Positions 1-8,779 are shown, numbered from the stretch's first letter. The stretch is DNA of 32,742 nucleotides from Bacillus rhizoplanae (GCF_917563915.1 NZ_CAKJTI010000034.1:1-32742), one strand, 5' to 3'. Translations and numbers: made by a program. The notes: a model not told the origin generated them from the sequence alone.

Positions 1-184
1 GTGATGTACTTGCGACCTGTTGACTAAGCCATACACATAAAGCAACTAACTCCTGTGCTTGATATTTACTCTTTCGCTGAACGAATCCTTTTTCTTTGGA
101 TAAGTGTTCTAGAACATGAGAAGACATATGTCGTTGTAATTCTTCAGCAATCGGTTGAAGTTCATCAAGAATCGAAAGATTCAT
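1..184 (-). CDS. IS231-type transposase, N-terminal part (runs off the window)
   Basis: The minus-strand reading frame starts at an ATG (182-184) and stays open to the window edge, giving 61 codons beginning MNLSILDELQPIAEELQRHM. This matches the conserved IS231/IS4-family N-terminus (MNLSI-DEL...), followed by a basic stretch and the L-A-L-C-V-W-L-S-Q segment seen in these transposases. The DDE catalytic core would lie outside the window, so intactness cannot be judged. The start is supported by a purine-rich AAAGGATGG upstream, which is partly locked in the hairpin at 192-230. Confidence 0.8.
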   Translation of the reverse strand, partial: MNLSILDELQPIAEELQRHMSSHVLEHLSKEKGFVQRKSKYQAQELVALCVWLSQQVASTS

Positions 185-191
185 AAAGAAA

Positions 192-230
192 CGCCATCCT
201 TTCTTATAATTCTACAGAAAGGATAACGCC
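192..230 (-). promoter_or_regulatory. Leader hairpin masking the transposase ribosome binding site
   Basis: Arms 192-204 and 216-230 form an imperfect inverted repeat (atcctttct / agaaaggat core plus flanking gcc/ggc pairs). It contains the transposase Shine-Dalgarno. In IS231 elements such a stem-loop is known to limit translation from outside read-through transcripts; that role is inferred here from position. Confidence 0.6.
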
Positions 231-256
231 TTTTTTGCTTTATGGGTAGTGTAAAA

Positions 257-275
257 CCTTAGCTTGATAGTGATG
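257..275. repeat. Probable IS231-type terminal inverted repeat
   Basis: Read on the minus strand the sequence is CATCACTATCAAGCTAAGG, which resembles the IS231 terminal repeat pattern (CAT..CCATCAA.yTAAG). It sits 73 nt beyond the transposase start. The partner repeat is outside the window. Confidence 0.5.
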
Positions 276-641
276 TGGCGGTACCCCAGAAAAGACACCA
301 TAAGGTGCCTTACTCCGACTTGATAACCACTTTAATTTTAATAATATGTATTGGACTCCCATCCAAATATAATTTTACTACATTTATCCATATTACTTAT
401 TGAGAAAAAAATAAAAAGCCCCGTAAATCAGAGCTTTTATATTATGGGTAAGTTACCTAAATTATTATTTCCTTACACATAATCATCATTTCATGGGGTA
501 CCGTTCTTATTTTACTAGAGAGAAAATAAGATTTTACTGTTTTGCTGCTGGTGGATGGATGTACTATTATGAAGTAGCTCCTTCAAAAAGTATTTGTTTA
601 CGTTTGATCCCTGCACATTGTGTGGGGATTTTTTCATAAAG
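276..641. other. Intergenic DNA, no gene seen
   Basis: No convincing coding frame was found. A weak stem (about 414-419 with 433-438, aaaagc/gctttt) followed by T-rich DNA could be a degenerate terminator. An open frame crossing 515-760 on the minus strand overlaps the YjcZ-like gene and its terminator in another frame and is not considered real. Confidence 0.4.
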
Positions 642-667
642 AAAAGACACTTATAAGAGTGTCTTTT
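642..667 (-). terminator. Intrinsic terminator of the YjcZ-like gene
   Basis: The stem aaaagacact / agtgtctttt (642-651 and 658-667) has a 6-nt loop. It lies 12 nt downstream of the stop codon at 679 and ends in a T-run. The A/T flanks on both sides could let it act in both directions. Confidence 0.75.
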
Positions 668-678
668 CTGATTGTTTT

Positions 679-795
679 TTAGCAGAAGCAAGCAGCTCCA
701 ACTATGATTAATAATATAAAGAGGATAACGAGTAAAGCGAAGCCTCCAGCAAAGCCACAACTACCACAACTACCACAACTACCACCAAAGCCCAT
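679..795 (-). CDS. YjcZ-family small sporulation-type protein (38 aa)
   Basis: ATG at 793-795 is preceded by a perfect AGGAGG 7 nt upstream and followed by 38 codons and TAA. The protein begins MGFGG, carries three tandem S-C-G tripeptides (residues 6-14), then one hydrophobic membrane segment (about 19-34) and a C-A-A-C-F-C-like tail with two cysteines. This Gly/Cys head plus a single helix is typical of the YjcZ family of tiny Bacillus spore-associated membrane proteins. Function is unknown. The Cys-Gly repeat is encoded by a 9-nt DNA direct repeat (ggtagttgt) around 757-784, which may vary in copy number between strains. The gene has its own terminator (642-667). Confidence 0.8.
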   Translation of the reverse strand: MGFGGSCGSCGSCGFAGGFALLVILFILLIIVGAACFC

Positions 796-920
796 AATAG
801 TTCCTCCTTTAGATAAGAGGGGAAAACAAAGGGTCACCTCTCTAAATTCACACTATCCAATTCATTAATATGGTTGGAAACCCAGTTTATCGGTCAGGTA
901 TAGATTCAAAAAGTGCTCTT

Positions 921-1003
921 CGATTCTCCAGTGGTCGATATCGCTCAGCTATATTAAAGTAATGAAAGGTCATGACGGTTTATATCGAGAGAGTGGAGAA
1001 TCG
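921..1003. repeat. Long imperfect inverted repeat in the gap 796-1041
   Basis: cgattctcca (921-930) pairs with tggagaatcg (994-1003), and cgatat (936-941) pairs with atatcg (982-987), around a roughly 40-nt loop. It lies downstream of the TetR gene. No T-run follows, so it is not a standard terminator. Only a 28-codon frame without a ribosome site was seen between the arms. It could be an IS or small-repeat scar. Confidence 0.4.
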
Positions 1004-1041
1004 GCAATTTCGTGGTAAATAAATTTTTGTTCGAATGTTAT

Positions 1042-1620
1042 TCAGGTCAATCGGATTCCTTCAAATGCATTCATCACCAAATGATGCATATAGGAATCAT
1101 CCAACTTTTCGCCAGTTACGAGCAAACGATAGAAAATCGGCCCGTAAATGAGATCGATGCTTAATTCAATATCGAGAGTTTCTTTCAATTCTCCTCTCTG
1201 AATTCCCTTCTCCAGAAGATGCTTAGCTTGGAGTCGCCGGGGCTGAAAATATCGGGTACGATATTCCTTAGCCAATTTTGAATCAAACTGTCCTTCGCCT
1301 ATTAACTCCGTAATAATGATCCCTTCCCGACTTGTCAAAAACCTTGCTAAACTCGTGGCGTGAATTAGAATATCATTTAATGCCGAGCCCGTATCAGGCA
1401 CAGGCAATTTGGCAGCGGTAGCAGAAAGAAAACCATCCATTACCACGGCTGCCTTGTTAGGCCACCATTTATAAATCGTGGCCTTGCTAACTTTAGCACG
1501 ATCTGCAATTTTATCGACCGTGACCGCTTTAAAGCCCTTTTCCAACAATAACTCATAGGATGCGGAAAGGATAGACTTATGCGTTTCGACATTACGCGGC
1601 CGACCTCTTTTACTTTGCAC
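1042..1620 (-). CDS. TetR/AcrR family transcriptional repressor
   Basis: About 193 residues. The basic N-terminus SKRGRPRN is followed by a TetR DNA-binding domain with the helix-turn-helix in DKIADRAKVSKATIYKWWPN. The C-terminal half is a helical ligand-binding domain ending in MNAFEGIRLT. Several starts are in frame. The ribosome site GGAAGG (1631-1636) is 10 nt from GTG 1620 but only 1 nt from ATG 1629, so GTG 1620 is preferred; a longer form from 1692 would read through an operator. The gene is divergent from the 47-codon ORF and MFS gene. With three identical-type palindromes between the two, it very likely represses itself and the efflux gene until a toxic ligand binds. The ligand is unknown. 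Confidence 0.85.
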   Translation of the reverse strand: MQSKRGRPRNVETHKSILSASYELLLEKGFKAVTVDKIADRAKVSKATIYKWWPNKAAVVMDGFLSATAAKLPVPDTGSALNDILIHATSLARFLTSREGIIITELIGEGQFDSKLAKEYRTRYFQPRRLQAKHLLEKGIQRGELKETLDIELSIDLIYGPIFYRLLVTGEKLDDSYMHHLVMNAFEGIRLT

Positions 1621-1645
1621 ATTAATCATTCCTTCCAAAATATAA

Positions 1646-1659
1646 ACTATACGTTTAGT
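1646..1659. promoter_or_regulatory. TetR operator copy 1
   Basis: ACTATACGTTTAGT, one mismatch from the perfect palindrome ACTAAACGTTTAGT found at 1737. It sits 26 nt upstream of the TetR GTG start, placed for autorepression. Confidence 0.65.
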
Positions 1660-1699
1660 ATACTTAATTTGATTAAAAAATAAAATAACCATTTACAAA

Positions 1700-1713
1700 A
1701 CTGAACGTTTAGT
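1700..1713. promoter_or_regulatory. TetR operator copy 2
   Basis: ACTGAACGTTTAGT, one mismatch from the palindrome at 1737. It lies mid-way in the divergent promoter region and directly upstream of a TATATT sequence that could be a rightward -10 element. Confidence 0.65.
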
Positions 1714-1736
1714 ATATTATTTATTTTAATTAATGA

Positions 1737-1750
1737 ACTAAACGTTTAGT
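1737..1750. promoter_or_regulatory. TetR operator copy 3 (perfect palindrome)
   Basis: ACTAAACGTTTAGT is its own reverse complement. Together with copies 1 and 2 it defines the probable recognition sequence of the neighbouring TetR protein. It lies about 100 nt upstream of the 47-codon ORF, in the likely promoter of the efflux genes. Confidence 0.7.
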
Positions 1751-1852
1751 ATTTAATAGTTAAAAAATCTTACGATGTTAACTGATGCAACTAAGCCTAA
1801 GACTCCACAAGAACTTATTACAAAATAATACATGGGAAAGGAGAGGAGAGAG

Positions 1853-1996
1853 ATGGCACAATTGAAAGTCTTGAAAGAAGAGTTGGATGTAGTTCAGACT
1901 CAATTTAGTAAAATGGTGTCTGACACTGCGGCAGCATTTGCCAAGATGATCCAAGAACTTCGGGATAATGGTATAGGAGGAGTTAACTATGTCTAA
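1853..1996 (+). CDS. 47-aa helical small protein, translationally coupled to the MFS gene
   Basis: ATG at 1853 follows a strong purine-rich ribosome site (GGAAAGGAGAGGAGAG). The 47 codons start [20 protein letters not shown] and look like one amphipathic helix with heptad-like L/V/F spacing (residues 4-37). The stop codon (1994-1996) overlaps the MFS start (1989) by 8 nt. The MFS ribosome site (ATAGGAGG) lies inside this ORF, so its translation probably opens that site. It could be a pure coupling leader or a small partner of the transporter. No family was recognised. Confidence 0.6.
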   Translation: MAQLKVLKEELDVVQTQFSKMVSDTAAAFAKMIQELRDNGIGGVNYV

Positions 1997-3179
1997 TTTA
2001 AAAAATCAAACAATTGATAAAGATATTTCAACGGGGTTAACCATACTTCTAGCAACTGCATGTGGTATCATTGTAGCTAATCTTTATTATGCACAGCCCT
2101 TGGTTGGGTTAATTAGCTCTGCAATTGGGCTTTCTACTAGTAGTGCTGGATTGATTGTAACGCTAACTCAAATTGGATATGTTGTCGGCTTACTATTTCT
2201 TGTGCCTTTAGCAGATATTGTTGAAAACCGAAAGCTAGTAGTTATATCTTTACTTCTAAGTACAGTCGCCCTGACTGCCACAGTATTTGTGAAACACGGC
2301 ATTCTTTTCCTAGTGGCTTCATTCTTCATCGGATTGGGATCGGTCGCAGCACAAGTCCTCGTACCTTTTGCGTCATACCTTGCATCAGAAGCTACACGCG
2401 GCCGCGTTGTTGGTAATGTCATGAGTGGTCTGTTACTTGGCATCATGCTGTCGCGTCCGATATCAAGTCTAGTAGCTGACATTTGGGGATGGAATGCAAT
2501 ATTTGCCTTGTCTGCGGCAGTAATTCTTCTCTTAGCGATCGTATTATCAAAAGTACTCCCTACAAGGAGCCCAATGGCAAACACAAACTATACGGCCTTA
2601 CTCGGTTCAATGTGGAAACTACTGCGAACTACCCCGCTCTTACGCCGTCGCGCAATTTATCATGCGTGTGTATTCGGGACTTTCAGCTTATTCTGGACTA
2701 CTGTTCCGTTATTATTGTCTAGCCCTACTTTTCATTTTTCTCAGAAAGCTATAGCACTATATGCTCTTGTCGGAATTGCGGGTGCGATAGCTGCACCAGT
2801 AGGTGGCCGTCTAGCTGATCGTGGATGGACTCGGCTTGCCACTGGGATAGCTCTCGCTGTTGTTATCGTTTCTTTATTACTACCACTCATGATTCAGAGT
2901 AGCTCGCCCGTTGGAATAGCTGTTTTAGTAGTTGCAGCTATTCTGTTGGACATGGGAGTATCCGCAAACCTTGTGCTTAGTCAACGTTTAATTTTCTCTT
3001 TGGAGCCAGAAATTCGTAGTCGATTAAACGGATTATTCATGGCTATTTTCTTTCTGGGTGGTGCTGTTGGATCCTCTATCGGAGGATGGGCATACGCCTC
3101 AGGTGGATGGAGTGCAGCATTATGGATGGGAATCGCTTTTCCGATCATAGCACTGCTTTATTTTGCCACAGAGAAATAG
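1989..3179 (+). CDS. MFS drug-efflux-type transporter
   Basis: 396 residues with about 12 hydrophobic helices. The N-terminal helix contains [11 protein letters not shown], typical of the YgaY/YybF-like DHA1 group of proton-driven exporters. A motif-A-like loop (LADIVENRK, about 74-82) follows TM2, and a second copy [11 protein letters not shown] lies in the C-terminal half. Start ATG 1989 has a good AGGAGG 7-8 nt upstream. It is co-transcribed with the 47-codon ORF and controlled by the divergent TetR. Together these indicate inducible efflux of a small toxic compound from the cytoplasm; the substrate cannot be predicted. Confidence 0.88.
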   Translation: MSNLKNQTIDKDISTGLTILLATACGIIVANLYYAQPLVGLISSAIGLSTSSAGLIVTLTQIGYVVGLLFLVPLADIVENRKLVVISLLLSTVALTATVFVKHGILFLVASFFIGLGSVAAQVLVPFASYLASEATRGRVVGNVMSGLLLGIMLSRPISSLVADIWGWNAIFALSAAVILLLAIVLSKVLPTRSPMANTNYTALLGSMWKLLRTTPLLRRRAIYHACVFGTFSLFWTTVPLLLSSPTFHFSQKAIALYALVGIAGAIAAPVGGRLADRGWTRLATGIALAVVIVSLLLPLMIQSSSPVGIAVLVVAAILLDMGVSANLVLSQRLIFSLEPEIRSRLNGLFMAIFFLGGAVGSSIGGWAYASGGWSAALWMGIAFPIIALLYFATEK

Positions 3180-3190
3180 TTCTTTAATTA

Positions 3191-3229
3191 AACTTAAGCA
3201 GTCAGGATTCGTCTGACTGCTTAAGTTTT
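3191..3229 (+). terminator. Intrinsic terminator of the MFS operon
   Basis: A perfect 15-bp stem, aacttaagcagtcag (3191-3205) with ctgactgcttaagtt (3213-3227), encloses a 7-nt loop. It begins 11 nt after the MFS stop and is followed by Ts. Confidence 0.9.
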
Positions 3230-3270
3230 GGTATGTCCAAGCTTTAGAGATTAATTGCAATTGTTTTGAG

Positions 3271-3287
3271 GTTTTTGCACCAGAACC
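3271..3287. repeat. IS6-family-like end sequence (possible IS scar)
   Basis: On the minus strand this reads GGTTCTGGTGCAAAAAC, which resembles IS6/IS240-type terminal repeats (GGTTCTG-TGCAAA). No transposase frame or partner repeat lies nearby, so at most it is a solo end or scar. The rest of the gap 3230-3512 shows no gene apart from the hairpin at 3371. Confidence 0.3.
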
Positions 3288-3370
3288 AGATTTTTTGTCT
3301 CTATCGCTGTAAGGGTACAAAACTCACCATTTAAAATGTTTCTGAATTCTATGTAGACTATGATAAAAAA

Positions 3371-3397
3371 AGAGCTTGTGTCAAAAAACAAGCTCTC
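3371..3397. terminator. Bidirectional terminator-like hairpin
   Basis: agagcttgt (3371-3379) pairs with acaagctct (3389-3397), with an A-run to the left and T-rich DNA to the right. No gene ends beside it on either strand, so it may belong to a lost gene or insulate the MarR promoter. Confidence 0.5.
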
Positions 3398-3512
3398 TTT
3401 AAAAGAAATAACGTAATTGAGATGACTATATATTACCAATTGACTTATTACGATTCCATCCGTCTCATGTTGAGAAATAAATTATAAGTGGTTTTAAAAC
3501 TAAAATGAATTA

Positions 3513-3541
3513 TTGACATAATATTTTGACGATCATATAAT
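3513..3541 (+). promoter_or_regulatory. Consensus sigma-A promoter of the MarR gene
   Basis: TTGACA (3513-3518), a 17-nt spacer and TATAAT (3536-3541) match both hexamers perfectly. The operator core starts 3 nt downstream. Such a strong promoter would be expected to need tight repression. Confidence 0.85.
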
Positions 3542-3543
3542 AA

Positions 3544-3555
3544 ATCTCGAATTAG
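3544..3555. promoter_or_regulatory. MarR operator core, copy 1
   Basis: ATCTCGAATTAG, placed just after the -10 box where a bound repressor would block initiation. The identical 12 nt recur at 4043-4054 before the transporter genes. The sequence resembles the MhqR-type operator of B. subtilis (TATCTCGAATTC...), recalled from the literature. Confidence 0.65.
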
Positions 3556-3581
3556 AAACATTTTACAAAGGATTGGTGATT

Positions 3582-4028
3582 ATGAGTGTGATTAATAATG
3601 ATGAGAATTTATCTTTAAAGTTATTTGTTATATTATCACGAGCAGTACAGTCAATCACAAAGCGTATTGAAGAAGATATAAAAAGTTATGGACTTAATCC
3701 AACTGAATTTGCAGTTCTTGAGTTACTATACAATAAAGGCGATCAGCCTATACAAAAAATTGGAGACAAAATATTACTTGCAAGTAGCAGTATCACGTAT
3801 GTAGTTGATAAGTTGGAAAAGAAGAGGTTCTTAATACGAAAACCATGTCCTAAAGACCGCCGTGTCACGTATGCGTCAATTACTTCAGAAGGTATTGAAT
3901 TGATGGATACTATTTTCCCTCAGCATAAAGAGGCGATTCGGCAAATATTTGGTGGTTTGGACTCTAGTGAGAAAAAAGTGATAATCGAACAGTTGAAAAA
4001 ATTAGGATATTATGCGCAAGAACTATAA
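3582..4028 (+). CDS. MarR family repressor, MhqR-like
   Basis: 148 residues from ATG 3582, preceded by AAAGGA 9 nt upstream; an upstream in-frame TTG (3573) lacks a spaced ribosome site. The winged helix domain is clear: recognition helix region ILLASSSITYVVDKLEKKRFL, then the wing CPKDRRVTYASIT with the Asp-Arg-Arg typical of MarR proteins. One cysteine (in KPCPKDRR) sits at the wing and could sense electrophiles or oxidants; this is inference. Identical operator cores before this gene and before the downstream YdcZ pair point to autoregulation and control of the pair. Confidence 0.85.
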   Translation: MSVINNDENLSLKLFVILSRAVQSITKRIEEDIKSYGLNPTEFAVLELLYNKGDQPIQKIGDKILLASSSITYVVDKLEKKRFLIRKPCPKDRRVTYASITSEGIELMDTIFPQHKEAIRQIFGGLDSSEKKVIIEQLKKLGYYAQEL

Positions 4029-4032
4029 GTTT

Positions 4033-4060
4033 TTGAACATATATCTCGAATTAGTAATAT
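4033..4060 (+). promoter_or_regulatory. Promoter with MarR operator copy 2, upstream of the YdcZ pair
   Basis: A possible -35 TTGAAC (4033-4038) and -10 TAATAT (4055-4060) are 16 nt apart. The spacer holds ATCTCGAATTAG (4043-4054), identical to the copy at 3544. The hexamers are weaker than those of the MarR promoter. The identity of the operator core is the main evidence. Confidence 0.55.
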
Positions 4061-4102
4061 CCTACTTAAATATAAATTAAATAAAAGTAAAAAATTCCCT
4101 CT

Positions 4103-4126
4103 GGATTATGACATATGTCATAATCC
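4103..4126. promoter_or_regulatory. Perfect 24-bp palindrome upstream of the YdcZ pair
   Basis: The half-site GGATTATGACAT is followed directly by its exact reverse complement. No U-run follows, so it is unlikely to be a terminator. It differs from the MarR operator core and may bind a second regulator or shape the 5' UTR. It lies 53 nt before the first transporter start. Confidence 0.5.
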
Positions 4127-4178
4127 TCGTTAATCCAATCATGATAAATTAACCTTAAAAATGCAAGGGGGAAACGCT

Positions 4179-4601
4179 ATGTACAAATTACTTTCCGCAC
4201 TTATTGGTGCTTTTATCGCACTTATGCTTCCACTAAACGGCATCTTAGCAGAAGTTATAGGAAACTATAACGCCAGCGTTCTTATTCATATTGTTGGATT
4301 AATTGCGGTTATTATCATTTTACTAGTTGGTAAATTTAAAATTAAGATTCAAAAAGGAATCCCGCTCTACTTATATAGCGCAGGAGCTATCGGAGTGTTC
4401 ACGGTACTATTTAACAATATTAGCTTTTCGGAACTCGGTGTATCCTTAACTATCGCTTTAGGCTTACTTGGTCAATCGATTACTTCTATTATCATCGATC
4501 ATTTCGGATTATTAGGAATGAAAGTTGTGAAGTTTGAAAAAAAGAAAATGGTCGGCTTACTACTTATTGCTTCTGGAATTTTTATCATGAATATTTTTTA
4601 A
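4179..4601 (+). CDS. YdcZ (DUF606) family DMT transporter, first of pair
   Basis: 140 residues and about five hydrophobic helices. The N-terminal YKLLSALIGAFIALMLPLNG is the conserved start of the YdcZ/DUF606 half-size DMT-superfamily proteins. ATG 4179 has AAGGGGG 7 nt upstream, while the in-frame ATG at 4161 lies ahead of that site. The second YdcZ-type gene follows after 10 nt, so the two probably form a heteromeric membrane transporter. A role in small-molecule export is inferred from the MarR control. The substrate is unknown. Confidence 0.82.
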   Translation: MYKLLSALIGAFIALMLPLNGILAEVIGNYNASVLIHIVGLIAVIIILLVGKFKIKIQKGIPLYLYSAGAIGVFTVLFNNISFSELGVSLTIALGLLGQSITSIIIDHFGLLGMKVVKFEKKKMVGLLLIASGIFIMNIF

Positions 4602-4611
4602 CGGAGGGTAA

Positions 4612-5079
4612 ATGATGTTATATATATGTATTGCCATTTTAGCTGGATGTTCCATTGTAATCGCAAGAGTAATTAATGCAAACTTAGCAACTCAAATTGG
4701 AATTTTCCAAGGTACTTTTTTCAACTATATTACTGGTCTCGCTTTTTCTTTATTATTTTTAATTTTTAGTAATGAATCTTTTAACATGTCCTACACAACA
4801 TTGCAATCCATACCGTTTTTCGCTTATTTAGGAGGATTAGTAGGTGTTATCGTAATTGGATTATCAAACTATATTATCCCTAAAATATCTTCCTTCTATT
4901 TGACATTACTCATTTTTACTGGTCAATTAAGCATGGGAATTATCATTGATTTTTTCAATTCACATGAACTATCGGTTGGTAAGATCGTTGGAGGTTTATT
5001 AGTATTAATGGGACTCACATATAATTTAATCATTGATCGAACAGATATACCTGTTCAAAATAAGAAACAAGCCTTCTGA
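4612..5079 (+). CDS. YdcZ (DUF606) family DMT transporter, second of pair
   Basis: 155 residues with five predicted membrane segments. It opens with LYICIAILAGCSIVIARVIN and has the family pattern N-A-xLAxQIGxFQGTFFNYITGL. It is co-transcribed with the preceding paralogue (10-nt gap, GGAGGG ribosome site). ATG 4615 is better spaced from that site (6 nt) than ATG 4612 (3 nt), so the true N-terminus may be one residue shorter. The last codons and the stop lie inside the terminator stem-loop. Confidence 0.82.
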   Translation: MMLYICIAILAGCSIVIARVINANLATQIGIFQGTFFNYITGLAFSLLFLIFSNESFNMSYTTLQSIPFFAYLGGLVGVIVIGLSNYIIPKISSFYLTLLIFTGQLSMGIIIDFFNSHELSVGKIVGGLLVLMGLTYNLIIDRTDIPVQNKKQAF

Positions 5080-5089
5080 GGCTTGTTTC
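5064..5089 (+). terminator. Terminator overlapping the stop codon of the second YdcZ gene
   Basis: gaaacaagcct (5064-5074) pairs with aggcttgtttc (5079-5089) around a 4-nt loop. The TGA stop (5077-5079) falls at the loop, so the terminator uses coding sequence. T-rich DNA follows. Confidence 0.8.
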
Positions 5090-5118
5090 TGTTATTTTCA
5101 CCTAAAATTTACTTTTTC

Positions 5119-5394
<276 letters not shown>

Positions 5395-5440
5395 TTATGT
5401 AAATGATTTGAAACCATTGAAATTATTTTTTATACAATAA

Positions 5441-5950
5441 TCAGGTTTGTATGAGCAAACCATTTGGACGAAGACGACTCATCATAATTTCATCAATAAA
5501 TTTACCGTTTGCCTTTAAATTTCCCTTCTTTATCCCCTCTTCCATAAACCCAAACTTTTCATACAACGCTTGTGCACCAGGATTTGTTGCGAGAACGCCA
5601 AGTTCCACTCTTTCAAGCATTAGCCAATTGTCTGTAAGATCGAGAATTTTTGTAAGTAATGCTTTCCCAATTCCCTTCTTATGATATTCACTGTCTACGC
5701 CAATAAATATATCTCCCGAATGTGATCTTCGGCCTTGTCCTTGTGTTAAACCTACAAATCCAACGACATTCCCATCGAGCTCCGCAACAAATTCAAATTG
5801 ATTAGGTCCTAAGTTACGAATTCTATTTTCCATAGCATCTACTCGCATACTTGGCATAAAAACCATATATGGTAAAACCGCATCTTGTATACAAATACGA
5901 TGAATTGCGCTAGCATCCTGTATCTGAACGGGACGAATAGTTACTTCCAT
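5441..5950 (-). CDS. GNAT family N-acetyltransferase
   Basis: 169 residues. The start MEVTIRPVQIQDASAIHRIC and the acetyl-CoA-binding motif A region (IGVDSEYHKKGIGKALLTKI, with the Q/R-x-x-G-x-G/A form as H-K-K-G-I-G-K-A) identify a GCN5-related acetyltransferase. The C-terminal NPGAQALYEKFGFMEEGIKKG is the usual beta6-alpha4 segment, resembling the RimI/YhhY group that acetylates small amines or protein N-termini. AAGGAG precedes the ATG by 8 nt. The acceptor substrate is unknown. It stands alone between the serS remnant and the divergent protease gene. Confidence 0.83.
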   Translation of the reverse strand: MEVTIRPVQIQDASAIHRICIQDAVLPYMVFMPSMRVDAMENRIRNLGPNQFEFVAELDGNVVGFVGLTQGQGRRSHSGDIFIGVDSEYHKKGIGKALLTKILDLTDNWLMLERVELGVLATNPGAQALYEKFGFMEEGIKKGNLKANGKFIDEIMMSRLRPNGLLIQT

Positions 5951-6182
5951 TTCAACATCTCCTTCAACTAAAAAATAAGATTGTTTTGGGATATTCTATA
6001 CACAATGTAAAGATTCCTATCTAGGGCTATGAAAATGATTCGTGAATCACTATTATTAAATTTCTTTCACAGACTTTCAAAATGCATAAAAAATTATTAA
6101 TACCCAAAAGTAGATTGAGTTTATTTCATTTTTTATCATTCTTACAGGATTTTAATCAATCTTAATAGATACTTAAACAATA

Positions 6183-6241
6183 AAGAAGCTGAATCAAATG
6201 TTGTTGAAAAACGACTTTTCGAGTCAGCTTTTCTTTTTTTA
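6183..6241 (+). terminator. Orphan terminator or leader attenuator upstream of the protease
   Basis: aagctga near 6186 pairs with tcagctt near 6224, with flanking A/T pairing, a long inner loop and a run of seven Ts. No plus-strand gene precedes it in the gap 5951-6371, so it may be a leader attenuator for the protease or the terminator of a lost gene. Nothing else was recognised in that gap. Confidence 0.45.
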
Positions 6242-6317
6242 AATTGTTCATCAAAATTCTACAAAACTTGAGAAAGAAATTATTTTAATTTTCAGTATTT
6301 TAATAGTGAAAACTTAA

Positions 6318-8033
<1,716 letters not shown>

Positions 8034-8057
8034 GTTCCACTCCCCTTTATATAGTGA

Positions 8058-8099
8058 AAGAGGCTGTTCCAAAAGTGAAACTTTTTGGCAGCCTCTTCC
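8058..8099 (+). terminator. Terminator of the M4 protease gene
   Basis: aagaggctg (8058-8066) pairs with cagcctctt (8089-8097), and an inner ccaaaag/cttttgg-type extension strengthens the stem. T-rich DNA follows, 25 nt after the protease stop. Confidence 0.85.
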
Positions 8100-8216
8100 T
8101 TTGTATATAAATCGCCTTTTTCTAATATAATCAAGTCACCACAGCCAAACCAATCAAAGTAACGATTCTCTTATGTTTATAACAAAGTCCCTATGTATGC
8201 TAACCTTTTCTCGATT

Positions 8217-8651
8217 TTATTGGATACCTTCAAACGCATAGAAAGCCAATGTTTTGTTGATATCGGAATTTATTTTTAACCTCTCATATAAAGATGGCAT
8301 TAATTCCCTTACTGTTTCACTATTTGCCCACCTTACTTCAACAATATCATTATCAGGGTCATTGATGTTTATTTCACCATCAATGATTTTTGCATGAAAA
8401 GTAATGATTAAAGCATGATGACCTCGTTCTTCGAAGAACACTTCTCTAACGGAACTCAATCCAGTAACAACAATATTAAACCCTGTTTCCTCTTTTACTT
8501 CACGGATTACAGCCTGTTCTAAAGTCTCTTCCCCTTCAACTGCCCCACCTGGAAGACTCCAATAAAAAGAATCACTCTTTATGTTTTTAACTATTAATAT
8601 ATTATCATTGCCATCCTGAATGAAAGCAGAAACCACGTTAACTCTTTTCAA
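8217..8651 (-). CDS. Nudix hydrolase
   Basis: About 144 residues. A complete Nudix box is present from about residue 37: GGAVEGEETLEQ followed by REVKEETGF, fitting G-x5-E-x7-R-E-U-x-E-E-x-G-U. Such enzymes hydrolyse nucleoside diphosphates linked to another group; substrate specificity is not predictable here. No ATG is available at the N-terminus. TTG 8651 is 7 nt from the strong AAAAGGGGGAG, whereas the further upstream in-frame TTG (8657) touches it, so 8651 is chosen. The gene is monocistronic and convergent with the protease. Confidence 0.85.
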   Translation of the reverse strand: MKRVNVVSAFIQDGNDNILIVKNIKSDSFYWSLPGGAVEGEETLEQAVIREVKEETGFNIVVTGLSSVREVFFEERGHHALIITFHAKIIDGEININDPDNDIVEVRWANSETVRELMPSLYERLKINSDINKTLAFYAFEGIQ

Positions 8652-8779
8652 AAACAACTCCCCCTTTTGAAATTTTTTCCTACTGATAGCTATATCAATT
8701 ATACTAAAAACAAAGTAAAGAATGCATTAATGACTCGATTAATTCTTTAAAAAGGGGAACTTAAAAGGAGCAAACACAG

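Larger units (their letters stand above)
1..275 (-). mobile_element. IS231-like (IS4 family) insertion sequence, 5' end only
   Basis: The transposase N-terminus (1-184), a leader hairpin (192-230) and a terminal-repeat-like sequence (257-275) lie in the order expected at the 5' end of an IS231 element read leftwards. The rest lies outside the window. The family call rests on transposase similarity recalled from memory and on the shared architecture. The exact outer boundary is inferred from the repeat-like sequence and no target duplication could be checked. Confidence 0.7.

Noticed and set aside
515-760. 81-codon minus-strand frame
   Set aside because: It runs across the YjcZ-like gene and its terminator in a different frame, with no ribosome site or family pattern.
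2168-2584. 138-codon minus-strand frame inside the MFS gene
   Set aside because: Fully antisense to a clear membrane transporter; composition is a mirror of hydrophobic codons.
3120-3439. Two overlapping minus-strand frames after the MFS gene
   Set aside because: They cross the strong terminator at 3191-3229 and have no ribosome site or recognisable domain.
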